Position numbers and translations under genes: made by a program. Shown here in pieces: positions 1 to 5,743 of a stretch of DNA of 5,743 bases (the stretch's first letter is position 1; the number at the start of each line of letters is the position of its first letter). Source of the DNA: Thermodesulfobacteriota bacterium (GTDB lineage: Bacteria; Desulfobacterota; S145-22). Below the pieces are notes generated by a model. The model was not told the DNA's origin. It saw only the letters and a program-made list of their open reading frames with translations, and did no database searches. The DNA is taken from the NCBI GenBank assembly GCA_024763435.1, contig JANTFN010000126.1:1-5743 (forward strand). Direction: 5' to 3'.

Positions 1-119
1 GTGAAGGAATTTTCATGGCTGGAACTGTTACGGGGCCCAAGGATATTGAACGTTCTGTGATGGAAGCGAAACGCACAGTCCTGGCGACATTAAGATACCT
101 CGAGGGGGCACAGAAATGA
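1..119 (+). CDS. hdrA: HdrA-like flavoprotein, C-terminal end only (5' truncated by window edge)
   Basis: Only the last 38 codons are present; complete codons begin at base 3 and the TGA is at 117-119. The peptide contains GIFMAGTVTGPKDI followed by a helix of about 25 residues. This is the closing signature of the FAD-binding domain of heterodisulfide reductase subunit A and related thioredoxin-reductase-fold proteins (family pattern G-[IV]-F-x-A-G-x-x-x-G-P-K-D-I). HdrA proteins carry the bifurcating FAD in electron-bifurcating complexes in the cytoplasm. The protein stops about 25 residues after GPKDI, where many HdrA proteins continue into a C-terminal two-[4Fe-4S] ferredoxin domain; none is present here. 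Its stop overlaps the start of the next gene (ATGA), which suggests translational coupling and a shared complex. A related HdrA-like subunit such as a Qmo-type protein is possible, since the rest of the gene is outside the window. Confidence 0.8.
   Translation, partial: EGIFMAGTVTGPKDIERSVMEAKRTVLATLRYLEGAQK
102..108 (+). promoter_or_regulatory. Ribosome binding site for the HdrA-like ferredoxin protein
   Basis: GAGGGGG lies inside the end of the upstream coding sequence, 7 bases before the ATG at 116. It supports that ATG, which overlaps the upstream TGA, over the in-frame ATG at 128. Confidence 0.6.
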
Positions 120-1471
120 GTACGCAAATGAATTCGGTTTTGAGATTGCCCGAGTCCCTGACACCTGAGATACAGGAAATTTCCATTGCCCCGGTTGTAG
201 CGGTTCCCACGGATCATCCCGCGGGGCTGATTATGGCGGACTATCTTGCTTCCATGGGTTTAAAGGTTACGCTTATTCACCCGTTTGAAACGGTTGGCGC
301 CATTCTTGAAACGCTGAATGAAGAGTTTGTTATTGATAGTGCTGTCGAGGAGCGTTTTCTTGCCCTTATAGCGCGGGTTGAGGAAAATAAAAATATCTCG
401 GTCTTGAATAATACCCGGGTTTCCGGCGGGAAGGGCTGGTGGGGTGATTTTTCTCTGTTGGTTGATGGGGAAAAAGAAGAGGCCTTAAAGGCCTCCGGGA
501 TAGCCTTCGCGTATCGCAAACAAGCTGTTGTCAAAAAACCCTTCGAGAATGACGCGATCATTGGTTTCAGGGAGTTTTCAGCCCTTCTTCTGAAGGGAAA
601 GGAGTCCATTACTCCTACGGGAAAAGCTCTTCAAAAACTCGCGTTTGTCCTGGATCTGGGAAAAAGGGATGAAAAGTGGGCGAGCATGACGGCGATCAAG
701 CTCGGCACCTATCTAAAGAAGGCCTTTGGTGTTCAGGTTTCCATTCTTTGCAGAGAGTTGAAGGTTTCGTCGGATGGGATGGAGAAGGCGTATAGAGAGG
801 CGCGTGAGGCTGGTGTTATCATTTATAAATATCTTGATGAACCACAATTTGAAGGTGGGGCTTCCCTTAGTATCAATTTCAGGGATACCTCATTTATGTC
901 TGATGACAATCCTCTCGATGTCAGCCTTGAAGGGCTGGATCTGGTGGTTCTTCAGGAATCATTCGTGACGGCTGAGGATGAGAAAGCCCTGCTCGATGGC
1001 CTCCATATAGGGCTTGAAGGTGCGTATGTGGCTCCGAATAATCCACAGTTTGCAGGAAGGACGTCAAGAAAGGGTGTTGTGGCCGCGGGGAATTCACGGT
1101 TGCCGGAAACCCTGGCGGATATGGAAACAACTGCCCTTGCCGCGGCGGAAGAGCTTTATCAGTGGACGGGAAATGGGACCTATGGAATTGATGTGCAACG
1201 GGTTGCGGAGGTTGACCCCAGTAAATGCGCTACATGCCTGACCTGTTATCGGATATGCCCGCATCACAGTATCCGGATAGAGCCTTATGGTGAGAGAAAT
1301 GTTTATATCACAAAAGGTGAAAAAGAAGGCGCGACGTGGGAGGCGGCACGTGTTCTCGTGGAGACGTGTGATGGATGCGGCCTGTGCGTGAGTGAATGTC
1401 CCGCGAAGGCCATTCAGTTGATTTATTATCCCGACATGGATGTGTACGGGTTTTTGAAAGAGAATCTTTGA
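116..1471 (+). CDS. Degenerate HdrA-like protein with C-terminal 2x[4Fe-4S] ferredoxin domain
   Basis: The 451-residue protein is collinear with the C-terminal two thirds of HdrA but strongly decayed. Residues about 26-70 look like a Rossmann beta-alpha-beta unit whose glycine motif has become VPTDHPAG. Residues about 186-245 (GKRDE, then AIKLGTYLKK and AYREAREAGV) match the HdrA segment that normally reads CVGxRD...CSRxCC...YAIK; all those cysteines are gone. Residues about 284-350 (DLVVLQESF, TSRKGVVAAGNS) match the HdrA C-terminal FAD segment, with GPKDI replaced by RLPETL. The ferredoxin domain is intact: C371-x2-C374-x2-C377-x3-C381-P and C418-x2-C421-x2-C424-x3-C428-P. The only other cysteine is C212. 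I infer a cytoplasmic electron-relay subunit that probably lacks FAD and passes electrons between MvhD and the preceding HdrA. Generic annotation would be '4Fe-4S dicluster domain-containing protein'. The HdrA relationship is read by eye, but matches in three separate segments. Confidence 0.8.
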   Translation: MSTQMNSVLRLPESLTPEIQEISIAPVVAVPTDHPAGLIMADYLASMGLKVTLIHPFETVGAILETLNEEFVIDSAVEERFLALIARVEENKNISVLNNTRVSGGKGWWGDFSLLVDGEKEEALKASGIAFAYRKQAVVKKPFENDAIIGFREFSALLLKGKESITPTGKALQKLAFVLDLGKRDEKWASMTAIKLGTYLKKAFGVQVSILCRELKVSSDGMEKAYREAREAGVIIYKYLDEPQFEGGASLSINFRDTSFMSDDNPLDVSLEGLDLVVLQESFVTAEDEKALLDGLHIGLEGAYVAPNNPQFAGRTSRKGVVAAGNSRLPETLADMETTALAAAEELYQWTGNGTYGIDVQRVAEVDPSKCATCLTCYRICPHHSIRIEPYGERNVYITKGEKEGATWEAARVLVETCDGCGLCVSECPAKAIQLIYYPDMDVYGFLKENL

Positions 1472-1511
1472 CCCGTTGTTTTGAGCGGATGGGGATTAAG
1501 GAGTTTTTATA

Positions 1512-1913
1512 ATGGGAAGCGAAAAACCTAAAATTGTCGCATTTTGCTGTGAAGAATCGGGAATGCCTGCCTATGAGCACGCAAAGTCTCTTGGGCTGCC
1601 GTTGCCCGATGCGCTGAAAGTTATCGCACTTCCCTGCGGGGGAAAAGCCGAGACGGGATATATTATGAAGGCCCTTGATGAAGGGGCAGATGCTGTTATG
1701 ATATTCGCATGTTATGAAGGAAACTGCAAGTATGTTCAAGGAAATATAAGGGCAAAAAAGCGCGTGGATTATCTGAAAACCCGCCTGGAATCACTCGGGA
1801 TTCTTCCCGAGAAGATTGCTTTTTGCCCTGTAGCCCCCGCGAGTGGTGCCCGGTTTGCCGAGATGGTTCAGGAAGAAGTTCAGGCCTTGGATTCGCGGGA
1901 AAATAAGTCTTAA
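1512..1913 (+). CDS. mvhD: MvhD/FlpD-family iron-sulfur subunit (hydrogenase delta-subunit type)
   Basis: A 133-residue protein of typical length for the MvhD/FlpD family, small [2Fe-2S] proteins that carry electrons between HdrA and a partner oxidoreductase. Family landmarks are IVAFCC near the N-terminus (C12, C13), LPCGGK (C42) in place of the usual CSGR, then KALDEGADAV, ACYEGNCKY (C67, C72) in place of GCxxGDCHY, GNIRAKKRV, LESLGI, and a closing SGARFAEMVQ segment. C105 is an additional cysteine. The classic CCNWC motif is CCEES here, so its third cysteine is serine at residue 16; related variants with CCENS occur in HdrA-linked clusters, as I recall. AAGGAG at 1498-1503, 8 bases before the ATG, supports the start. 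The neighbours indicate that it links the HdrA module to MetV/MetF rather than to a hydrogenase, as in the Moorella complex. Confidence 0.87.
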   Translation: MGSEKPKIVAFCCEESGMPAYEHAKSLGLPLPDALKVIALPCGGKAETGYIMKALDEGADAVMIFACYEGNCKYVQGNIRAKKRVDYLKTRLESLGILPEKIAFCPVAPASGARFAEMVQEEVQALDSRENKS

Positions 1914-1942
1914 CAAAATTTTGAAGGAGAAGGGTAGGGCAA

Positions 1943-2611
1943 ATGATTATAGCTGAGCAAAAACCGATGGAAGAAATTCTTGAGATGCTCGCGCCATACA
2001 AGAAGATTCTTCTTGCCGGATGTGGTGCCTGCGTGACGGTTTGTCAGGCGGGAGGCGAGAAGGAAGTTGGTGTGCTGGCATCACAGATTCGACTGGCGAG
2101 GAAGGACGCGGGGAACCCGATTGAGGTTCTTGAGATGACCATGACGCGCCAGTGTGAGCCGGAGTTTATGGAGGAGGCCGAGGATGCGATGAAAGAGGTA
2201 GACGCCGTGCTTTCTATTGCCTGTGGCATTGGTGTTCAGCTTATGGCGAAGACCTTTTTTGACAAACCCGCCTTGCCGGGGTTAAATACCACCTTTCTCG
2301 GGTTTCCGGAAGAACATGGTGTTTTTACCGAGCGCTGCGCCGCTTGTGGAAATTGTGTTCTGCATTTGACCGGGGGGATTTGCCCCATTGCAAGGTGTTC
2401 TAAGAGCTTATTGAACGGTCCATGCGGCGGATCCCAGGATGGGAAATGCGAGATAAGTCCCGATGTGGAGTGTGCGTGGCAATTGATTTATGACCGCCTG
2501 AAGGCATTGGGACAGTTAGAAAATCTGGAAAATATTATTCCACCAAAAAAATGGATCACCAGCCGGGATGGTGGGCCGAGGAAAATCGTGAGGGAGGACC
2601 TTCGGATATGA
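1943..2611 (+). CDS. metV: MetV, iron-sulfur/zinc partner subunit of methylene-THF reductase
   Basis: The 222-residue protein matches MetV, which joins MetF and feeds it electrons in acetogens and other Wood-Ljungdahl bacteria. It has 13 cysteines. The N-terminal part holds C27-x2-C30-x3-C34 (AGCGACVTVC), C71 and C94. The C-terminal part is the cysteine-rich 'MTHFR C-terminal' domain: C132-x2-C135-x2-C138, then C147, C152, GPCGG (C161), GKCE (C169) and ECAW (C177), followed by a helix LIYDRLKAL. The GPCGG...GKCE pair is the recognisable hallmark. These cysteines probably bind Fe-S clusters; cluster number and any zinc site cannot be read from sequence. Purine-rich AGGAGA (1925-1930) and AGGG (1931-1934) precede the ATG. 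The TGA overlaps the metF ATG by four bases, as expected for tightly paired subunits. Length and motifs look complete. Confidence 0.9.
   Translation: MIIAEQKPMEEILEMLAPYKKILLAGCGACVTVCQAGGEKEVGVLASQIRLARKDAGNPIEVLEMTMTRQCEPEFMEEAEDAMKEVDAVLSIACGIGVQLMAKTFFDKPALPGLNTTFLGFPEEHGVFTERCAACGNCVLHLTGGICPIARCSKSLLNGPCGGSQDGKCEISPDVECAWQLIYDRLKALGQLENLENIIPPKKWITSRDGGPRKIVREDLRI
2591..2598 (+). promoter_or_regulatory. Ribosome binding site that fixes the metF start
   Basis: AGGGAGGA is a strong Shine-Dalgarno sequence 9 bases before the ATG at 2608. The upstream in-frame ATG at 2551 follows a run of A with no such site and would add 19 residues (beginning MDHQPGWW) that are not MetF-like. The 2608 start gives a normal N-terminus and an ATGA overlap with metV. 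Confidence 0.75.
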
Positions 2612-3528
2612 AAAGTGGATCGAATCTGGAGAAGGTGTTTGAACGGGGGGAATTTGCTGTTACGGCTGAGCTTGGGCCGCCCAAGGGGAACGATGTTGAG
2701 GCAGTTATCAGTAAGGCAAAATATCTGAGGGGTGTCGCGGATGCCGTTAATGTAACGGATAATCAAACGGCCATTGTCCGTATGTCCTCAATTGCTACAT
2801 CCAAAATTCTCGTGGATTTGGGTCTGGAACCGGTGATGCAGATGACCTGCCGGGACCGTAACCGTATCGGAATAGAGAGCGATATTTTTGGTGCTTCCGC
2901 CCTGGGAATAAAAAACTGTTTATGTCTTTCGGGGGACCATCAGCGATTTGGGAATGAAATAGATTCAAAAAATGTCTACGACCTTGACTCAATTCAGCTT
3001 TTAAATGTGATGAAAACGATTCGTGACGAGGGTCGGCTTCTTGGCGGGGAAGAGGTAGAAGGGGATGTTAATATGTTTATTGGCGCGGCGGCCAATCCCT
3101 TTGGAGACCCATTTGAAATGCGCGTGGTTCGACTGGCAAAGAAAGTCAAGGCGGGCGCTGATTTTATCCAGACACAGTGTATTTACGATATGGACCGATT
3201 CAGGGAATGGATGAAAATGGCCCGGGATCGGGGGCTGCATGAACGGACCCACATTATGGGAGGTGTGATGCCGCTCAAGTCTGGAGGTATGGCGCGTTAC
3301 ATGCAGAAAAACGTGCCGGGGATTACCATTCCGGATGACATGGTTAAACGAATGCTCGCGGCGCCGAAAGGGAAGGGCGCGGCTGAAGGTATTAAGATAT
3401 GCATTGAGACCATAGAACAATTGAAAGAGATAGAGGGCGTGGATGGTGTCCATATTATGGCCCTTGAATGGGAACATCGTGTTCCCGAAATATGCGAGGA
3501 GGCAGGTTTACTACCCAGGCCAAACTGA
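2608..3528 (+). CDS. metF: Methylene-tetrahydrofolate reductase, catalytic subunit MetF
   Basis: The 306-residue protein is an FAD-dependent TIM-barrel enzyme that reduces 5,10-methylene-THF to 5-methyl-THF, the last folate step of the methyl branch before transfer to the corrinoid protein. Signatures in order: ELGPPKG (E21, the position of the catalytic glutamate, E28 in E. coli), NVTDNQTA at 48-55, TCRDRNRI at 80-87, LSGD (D110, equivalent to E. coli D120 near the flavin), AANPFGDP at 161-168, QTQCIYDMDRF (Q180, the conserved folate-binding glutamine), MPLKSGGMARYM, PGITIPDDMVKRM and a C-terminal MALEWEHRVPEI. All expected residues are present and the length is normal, so it should be active. 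It overlaps metV by four bases and the two should be co-translated. The MetV and HdrA context suggests electrons arrive through an iron-sulfur partner rather than directly from NADH. The start is set by the strong site at 2591-2598. Confidence 0.93.
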   Translation: MKSGSNLEKVFERGEFAVTAELGPPKGNDVEAVISKAKYLRGVADAVNVTDNQTAIVRMSSIATSKILVDLGLEPVMQMTCRDRNRIGIESDIFGASALGIKNCLCLSGDHQRFGNEIDSKNVYDLDSIQLLNVMKTIRDEGRLLGGEEVEGDVNMFIGAAANPFGDPFEMRVVRLAKKVKAGADFIQTQCIYDMDRFREWMKMARDRGLHERTHIMGGVMPLKSGGMARYMQKNVPGITIPDDMVKRMLAAPKGKGAAEGIKICIETIEQLKEIEGVDGVHIMALEWEHRVPEICEEAGLLPRPN

Positions 3529-3549
3529 TAAAAAAGGGAGGACGGTATA

Positions 3550-4422
3550 ATGGGCTTTGCGGACCACCTGAAATCAGGGGAGTTTTTAAGGATTGTTGAA
3601 AATCAACCCCCGAAAGGGGTGGACCTGGAGAAGTTTCTGGGCTACGCCGAGGCAGTACGAGGCCGGGTTGATGCGATCCTTGTCCCGGAGCTTCAAACGT
3701 CCGTCATGAGACTTTCGTCTCTTTCTGCGTCAAAAGTATTGCTGGATAAGGGATTTGAGGCAATCCATCATACCCCATGCGGGCATAAAAATAGAATAGC
3801 GCTCCAGTCAGAATTGCTGGGCGCTTTTGTTTTAGGGCTGGATACCGTCTGGATAACGCGAGGGGATTCGCCTAACATAGGTGACAATCCAGACGCCAAG
3901 GAGGTTTTTGACCTTGGTGAAAACGAGCTCCTTGCCGCGGCAAAACATCTTCAGGAAGGGTATGATCTTGCGGGAAACGACCTCGACGGGGCACCCTCGT
4001 TTACGATTGGGGCATCATTCAACGCGGGGGCAACGGGGCGTGATCTGGAGCTTGAGGTTCTTGGGGTTGAGAAAAAGATACGTCTCGGCACGGATTATTT
4101 TATAACGTCGCCGATTTTTGATATCGACCAGTTTGCCGAAATAATGGCGAAGGTTCAGCCCTTTAAGGTGCCTGTTATCGCCACCGTGATGATTCTTAAA
4201 TCAATAGGGATGGCACGGTATATCAATAAACATATTGACGGGGTAATGGTGCCGGATGCCATCATCAGTCGAATGATGAAAGAGCCGGATAAAGAAAAGG
4301 CCTCCATTGAGATAACGGCATCGTTGATACGGTCACTTCAGACCTTATGCCAGGGGGTTTGCATTCAACCTATTGGCTGGGAGGCCAAGGTTCCGCATGT
4401 CCTTGATGCCTGTGGATTTTAA
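3550..4422 (+). CDS. Divergent MetF paralog (methylene-THF reductase family)
   Basis: A 290-residue MetF-fold protein that aligns with the preceding MetF along its whole length: ENQPPKG (E17) with ELGPPKG, LSSLSASKVLLDKG with MSSIATSKILVDLG, TPCGHKNRIALQSELLG with TCRDRNRIGIESDIFG, TRGDSPNIGDNPDAKEVFDL with SGDHQRFGNEIDSKNVYDL, MILKSIGMARYI with MPLKSGGMARYM, and PIGWEAKVPHVL with ALEWEHRVPEI. The catalytic glutamate (E17) and flavin-site aspartate (D106) are kept. The glutamine of the TQ motif is serine (S187, in FITSPIFD), and the NPFGDP loop is replaced by NAGATGRD. It therefore probably folds and may bind FAD, but folate binding may be changed. It could be a second reductase, a non-catalytic subunit of the MetVF complex, or an enzyme for another C1 carrier. 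GGGAGGA (3536-3542), 7 bases before the ATG, fixes the start; the gap from metF is 21 bases. Confidence 0.82.
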   Translation: MGFADHLKSGEFLRIVENQPPKGVDLEKFLGYAEAVRGRVDAILVPELQTSVMRLSSLSASKVLLDKGFEAIHHTPCGHKNRIALQSELLGAFVLGLDTVWITRGDSPNIGDNPDAKEVFDLGENELLAAAKHLQEGYDLAGNDLDGAPSFTIGASFNAGATGRDLELEVLGVEKKIRLGTDYFITSPIFDIDQFAEIMAKVQPFKVPVIATVMILKSIGMARYINKHIDGVMVPDAIISRMMKEPDKEKASIEITASLIRSLQTLCQGVCIQPIGWEAKVPHVLDACGF

Positions 4423-4446
4423 GTTGTCTTTGGACGAGGGATAGGA

Positions 4447-5743
4447 ATGGCTTCTGCTGCCCGTACACTGAAACGCGTGGAGAAAGAACCTGCGAGTGTC
4501 CTGGATTTGGACGGGCGGTTGTTAAAAAGCGTTTCCCAAGCTATTTTAGAGATGGGCGATGATGGGATTCTCGTCTTGGATTCAAATGCGAACATCCTTT
4601 TCAGTAATTCGGTTTTTCTTTCTCTGGCGGGTTTTGAAAAAGACGAGATTTTGCACCATTCCTTTTATGATTTTATCGATCAGTCCCAGGTAAATCAGCT
4701 CCGGGACATTCTTCAAAGCGGTAATGAAAATCAGGGTAAATTCTGTAAGGATATTTCTTTTCTCGGTAAACACGGTGATTTTATTGCGGACACCTGTTTT
4801 TCACCTGACCGTTCCCAGGATTTTCCCCTCGTTTATGTCTATTGCCGGGATCTGACGCAATGGAAGATGATAGAGTCTGAGCTCAAAAAAGCCAACAGCT
4901 TTTTTGTTAATCTGATTGCCAGTTCCGTGGATGGGATTATCGCGGCAGATACAAAAGGTGATATTATTATCTTTAACAAAAGCGCTGAGCAGTTGACAGG
5001 CTACAAGTCAGAAGAGGTTCTCAACGGGAAACTGCACATTACCGAGTTGTATCCCGAGGGGATTGCGCGGGATATCATGGCCAAGCTGCGGAGCGAATCT
5101 TATGGTGGAGTGGGAAAACTTACGCCGACACGGATTACCATCCTTTCAAAAGAGGGGGAAGAGATTCCCATTGAACTGTCGGCCTCTCTTGTGCTTGAAA
5201 ATGGCAAGGAAACCGCGAGTGTAGGAATTTTTACGGATTTAAGAGCGCGGATGAAGATTGAAAAACAGCTCCAGGACACGCATCTCCAACTTGTCCAATC
5301 AGAAAAAATGGCTTCTGTCGGCAAGCTGGCAGCCGGTGTTGCGCATGAGATAAACAACCCCCTGGGGGGGATTTTGATTTATGCCAGCTTAATGCTGGAG
5401 GACATGACTGAAGAGGATCCAAGACGTCCGGATATTCAGCGGATTGTTCAGGAAACCACCCGGTGCAAGGAGATTGTTAAGAGCCTGCTGGAATTCGGGC
5501 ATCAAAGCGGCCCGAAACTTGAGCCTGTGGATATCAATCGGACGATTGTAGATGGGTTGTTTTTCCTTGAGAATCAGGCCATCTTTCACAATATTGAAAT
5601 TGTCAAGGACTTGGATTCCTTTTTACCAAGGGTGATGGGGAATGCCAGTCAGCTAAAGCAGGTTTTTATGAATATGGTTGTGAATGCCGCTGATGCCATG
5701 GCCGGCAAGGGAAAACTTATCATTAAAACACACCTCAACAAGG
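4447..5743 (+). CDS. Soluble PAS-PAS sensor histidine kinase, C-terminus cut by window edge
   Basis: 432 codons are open to the window edge. Two PAS domains are visible. The first spans about residues 31-139 (ILEMGDDGILVLDSNANILFSN... ending CRDLTQWKMIESELK) and the second about 151-267 (LIASSVDGIIAADTKGDIII... ending VGIFTDLRARMK). A short coiled coil (about 268-288) leads to the HisKA domain (about 288-350) with the H-box GVAHEINNPLGG and phospho-acceptor H300. The HATPase domain begins near 395 with the N-box NMVVNAADAM (N413); the G-boxes lie beyond the window. There is no signal peptide or transmembrane segment, so it should sense a cytoplasmic signal, perhaps redox or flavin/haem state through PAS; no cofactor residue can be assigned. 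An in-frame TAA at 4420 and GAGGG at 4436-4440 support the ATG at 4447. It lies 24 bases after the MetF paralog with no terminator between, so co-transcription is likely. Its response regulator, if adjacent, is outside the window. Confidence 0.9.
   Translation, partial: MASAARTLKRVEKEPASVLDLDGRLLKSVSQAILEMGDDGILVLDSNANILFSNSVFLSLAGFEKDEILHHSFYDFIDQSQVNQLRDILQSGNENQGKFCKDISFLGKHGDFIADTCFSPDRSQDFPLVYVYCRDLTQWKMIESELKKANSFFVNLIASSVDGIIAADTKGDIIIFNKSAEQLTGYKSEEVLNGKLHITELYPEGIARDIMAKLRSESYGGVGKLTPTRITILSKEGEEIPIELSASLVLENGKETASVGIFTDLRARMKIEKQLQDTHLQLVQSEKMASVGKLAAGVAHEINNPLGGILIYASLMLEDMTEEDPRRPDIQRIVQETTRCKEIVKSLLEFGHQSGPKLEPVDINRTIVDGLFFLENQAIFHNIEIVKDLDSFLPRVMGNASQLKQVFMNMVVNAADAMAGKGKLIIKTHLNK

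Noticed and set aside
479..495. Perfect 7-bp inverted repeat GAGGCCT/AGGCCTC with a 3-base loop
   Set aside because: It is in the middle of the HdrA-like coding region with no T tract or regulatory context; a single chance hairpin is the simpler reading.
1308..1739. A 143-codon open frame on the minus strand
   Set aside because: It lies across the end of the HdrA-like gene and the start of mvhD, both well supported on the plus strand; its translation shows no recognisable domain and looks like an antisense shadow.
1794..1811. Perfect inverted repeat with 7-bp arms (CTCGGGA/TCCCGAG) and a 4-base loop
   Set aside because: It lies inside mvhD in the conserved LESLGI-LPEK region, has no following T run, and is well explained by coding sequence; not a terminator.
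1914..1923. Palindrome CAAAATTTTG directly after the mvhD stop
   Set aside because: It is a short AT-rich palindrome with no loop, immediately followed by the metV ribosome site; too weak for a terminator and not enough to call an operator.
2551..2607. Longer metF start adding 19 residues
   Set aside because: No Shine-Dalgarno site precedes 2551, the extra residues lie within the metV end, and a strong site at 2591-2598 fits the ATG at 2608.
3001..3477. A 158-codon open frame on the minus strand
   Set aside because: It is fully antisense to metF, whose family motifs are continuous through this stretch; the minus-strand peptide is rich in His, Arg and Phe with no domain, as expected of a shadow.
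4423..4446. Possible promoter or terminator between the MetF paralog and the kinase
   Set aside because: The 24-base gap holds only a Shine-Dalgarno sequence; no stem-loop with T run and no convincing -35/-10 pair could be seen.

Overview
The window is a tightly packed, single-strand (+) block of seven genes. It reads as the electron-transfer and catalytic part of a methylene-tetrahydrofolate (methylene-THF) reductase complex of the Wood-Ljungdahl (acetyl-CoA) methyl branch, followed by a signalling gene. The order is: the last 38 codons of a heterodisulfide-reductase subunit A-like protein (HdrA; 1-119), a degenerate HdrA-like ferredoxin-domain protein (116-1471), an MvhD/FlpD-type iron-sulfur subunit (1512-1913), MetV (1943-2611), MetF (2608-3528), a second divergent MetF-like protein (3550-4422), and a PAS-PAS histidine kinase that runs off the right edge (4447-5743).

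The organism is most likely an anaerobic bacterium with an acetyl-CoA pathway. A member of the Desulfobacterota (sulfate-reducing or syntrophic 'deltaproteobacteria') is my best guess. The basis is the HdrA-MvhD-MetV-MetF gene set, the intermediate base composition and a soluble multi-PAS kinase with an HEINNP H-box. This is inference; an acetogenic Firmicute or a Nitrospirota-like lineage cannot be excluded from the sequence alone.

Junctions are 4-bp ATGA overlaps (HdrA/HdrA-like and MetV/MetF) or gaps of 21-40 bp, each with a Shine-Dalgarno sequence. No promoter, terminator, RNA gene, mobile element or CRISPR was seen, so the window is probably the interior of one long operon whose promoter and further subunits (HdrB/HdrC would be expected) lie to the left.

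Proposed working of the locus, by analogy with the MetVF-HdrABC-MvhD complex of Moorella thermoacetica: electrons flow between flavin-bearing HdrA, the ferredoxin domains, the MvhD [2Fe-2S] site and the MetV iron-sulfur domain, to FAD in MetF, which reduces methylene-THF to methyl-THF. Three things differ from the textbook arrangement. The upstream HdrA ends with no C-terminal ferredoxin domain, and the next gene carries one on an HdrA-like body that has lost its flavin and cysteine motifs. MvhD has a variant cysteine motif. MetF is followed by a paralog that keeps the catalytic acids but has lost the conserved folate-binding glutamine.
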